Assembly (NCBI GenBank): GCA_017517925.1
Contig: JAFWXS010000108.1
Span: 1 to 32,332, forward strand
Source: Bacteroidaceae bacterium
GTDB lineage: Bacteria; Bacteroidota; Bacteroidia; Bacteroidales; Bacteroidaceae
Reading direction: 5' to 3'
Length of the DNA: 32,332 nucleotides
Positions within the stretch are counted from its first letter, which is position 1, and each line of letters opens with the position of its first letter. Under the pieces are notes generated by a model that saw only the letters and a program-made list of their open reading frames with translations, did not search any database and was not told the DNA's origin. Both the position numbers and the translations under genes were made by a program. Positions 32,318-32,332 of the stretch are shown here, one piece after another.

Positions 32318-32332
32318 TGCCTTTATATGTCA

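Overview
The window looks like chromosomal DNA of a member of the Bacteroidota, most likely the Prevotellaceae/Bacteroidaceae side of the order Bacteroidales. The signs are TAnnTTTG-type -7 promoter boxes ahead of many genes, a SusD-like lipoprotein, a long-form IspG, the GSCFA, DUF3822 and DUF4956 families, the DUF3822-rsmD pair, and Bacteroides-type tyrosine recombinase and AAA-ATPase genes. The genus cannot be fixed by reading alone. About 24 protein genes and one 5S rRNA gene are supported. No tRNA and no CRISPR array were seen.

Layout. (1) 1-2.2 kb: the 5' end of a tyrosine recombinase gene running off the left edge, a repeat-rich leader that may hold recombinase binding sites, and an AAA ATPase with a C-terminal PD-(D/E)XK-like domain. 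This looks like the edge of a mobile island. (2) 2.2-5.3 kb: an AraC-type regulator divergent from a tyrosine phenol-lyase/tryptophanase-family lyase, separated by a repeat, a run of 13 G and four A-tract half-sites, then a strong terminator and a MITE-like inverted repeat. (3) 5.3-9.1 kb, minus strand: frr, rsgA and a two-domain sialate O-acetylesterase. (4) 9.3-13.9 kb, plus strand: a tightly packed locus of a VTC-type polyphosphate polymerase domain protein, a DUF4956 membrane protein, a DUF2490 outer-membrane protein, a small secreted protein and a Cthe_2159-type beta-helix protein. This is the best candidate for a poorly described system. (5) 14.2-19.4 kb: nhaA, then (minus strand) a small lipoprotein, trkA and dxs. 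(6) 19.5-24.3 kb: a GSCFA protein, a RecD-like helicase carrying an in-frame insertion made of intergenic repeats, a pilin-like membrane protein, DUF3822 and rsmD. (7) 24.4-28.5 kb, minus strand: purE, ispG, DUF456 and a porin. (8) 28.8-31.1 kb: an orphan SusD-like lipoprotein with an unusual N-terminal half. (9) 31.1-32.3 kb: a gene-free stretch packed with repeats, downstream of an rRNA operon whose 5S gene and terminator are at the right edge (minus strand).

A theme across the window is dispersed short repeats between genes: GGAGTTA-type, GAATTNT heptamers, AAGTTTTT-type, GAAAGTGGA-type, and an element bounded by TGTCATGCTGA and TCAGGATGACA. Several form long hairpins. Two of the families are found together inside the helicase coding sequence, where they have kept the frame open.
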